This document shows, piece by piece, positions 54,294 through 54,405 of a DNA stretch of 54,405 nt. The stretch's first letter is position 1. Each line of letters starts with the position of its first letter. This DNA comes from an uncultured Spartobacteria bacterium (lineage in GTDB: Bacteria; Verrucomicrobiota; Verrucomicrobiia; Chthoniobacterales; Chthoniobacteraceae). The DNA is taken from assembly GCA_903882875.1 (NCBI GenBank), contig CAIRYQ010000053.1, positions 1-54,405 of the forward strand, written 5' to 3'. A program made the position numbers and the translations under genes. Under the pieces are notes generated by a model. That model had not been told where the DNA came from. It was given only the letters and a program-made list of their open reading frames with translations, and made no database searches.

Positions 54294-54405
54294 CTACGGT
54301 TTGATTCTTTGTTTGGGATTGGAGTAAGTCCATTTGATTGGGGTTGCCGTTTTATTGTATTGGCGGATGTAGCGCATGAGCTTGGAGCGCAGGTCGGCGA
54401 GAGAG
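54294..54405 (-). mobile_element. IS630-type transposase, C-terminal end (cut by window edge)
   Basis: The minus strand encodes SLADLRSKLMRYIRQYNKTA and then TPIKWTYSNPKQRIKP before a TAG at 54294-54296. This is the usual tail of IS630-superfamily transposases, whose last helix reads DLRxKLxxYIRxYN followed by a P-x-x-W-x-Y motif. The remainder lies beyond the window, so whether the copy is intact is not known. Confidence 0.7.

Overview
GC-rich bacterial chromosomal DNA, most likely from the phylum Verrucomicrobiota. The inference rests on gene content: a giant membrane-attached Ser/Thr kinase beside an ECF-like sigma factor, a MoxR/DUF58/BatA/VWA/DUF4175 operon ending in a squalene-cyclase-fold protein, a sigma factor resembling the Rhodopirellula/Verrucomicrobium family, a cytochrome c/SUMF1-like fusion, and two small genes of a pair I associate with this phylum. 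I saw no rRNA or tRNA genes. Start codons are often GTG, and Shine-Dalgarno sequences are frequently weak or absent.

Layout. (1) 1-1,580 is a decayed region: the 3' end of a DNA methyltransferase broken by a palindromic mosaic element, a 22-bp tandem array with a palindromic core, and a frameshifted lipoprotein remnant fused to a copy of the 3' end of a gene 6 kb away. (2) 1,581-21,470, all on the minus strand, reads in transcription order: MoxR ATPase, DUF58, BatA-like, VWA, DUF4175, prenyltransferase-fold protein, a large secreted beta-rich protein, sigma factor and Ser/Thr kinase. Several neighbours overlap by ATGA, so this looks like one cell-envelope programme with its own regulators. 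(3) 22,001-24,399 holds an ECF sigma factor, a RskA-like anti-sigma factor and a Spy/CpxP-like periplasmic protein. (4) 24,568-28,637, plus strand, holds an oxidoreductase, a NanM-like Kelch protein, a NanA-like aldolase and a secreted esterase, suggesting sialic acid or related keto-acid sugar use.

(5) 28,640-31,800 is an accessory strip: a Z-DNA-prone tract, a fibronectin III scrap, a 148-bp MITE-like element, an AT-rich lipoprotein gene, an orphan nuoC fragment and a two-gene toxin-antitoxin-like module. (6) 31,818-41,387 is mostly housekeeping or secretory: two secreted hydrolases, an S4 protein, secretin GspD and ATPase GspE (overlapping), a LarA-like racemase, a small ATPase and a GNAT enzyme. 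(7) 41,430-46,780, minus strand, holds a histidine kinase/response regulator pair and, beyond it, an Fe-S assembly group (rhodanese, NifU-like, SufT-like) running into a small membrane protein and a histidine phosphatase. (8) 46,882-54,405 holds the cytochrome/SUMF1 protein, divergent uvrA, a large TPR-like protein, a small AT-rich gene and the C-terminal end of an IS630-type transposase cut by the window edge.

The most noteworthy points are the nine-gene envelope/kinase locus, the 31.2-31.7 kb small-gene pair, the 22-bp palindromic array beside the broken methyltransferase, and a frame-changing heptanucleotide repeat inside uvrA. All family assignments come from reading translated motifs, not from database searches.
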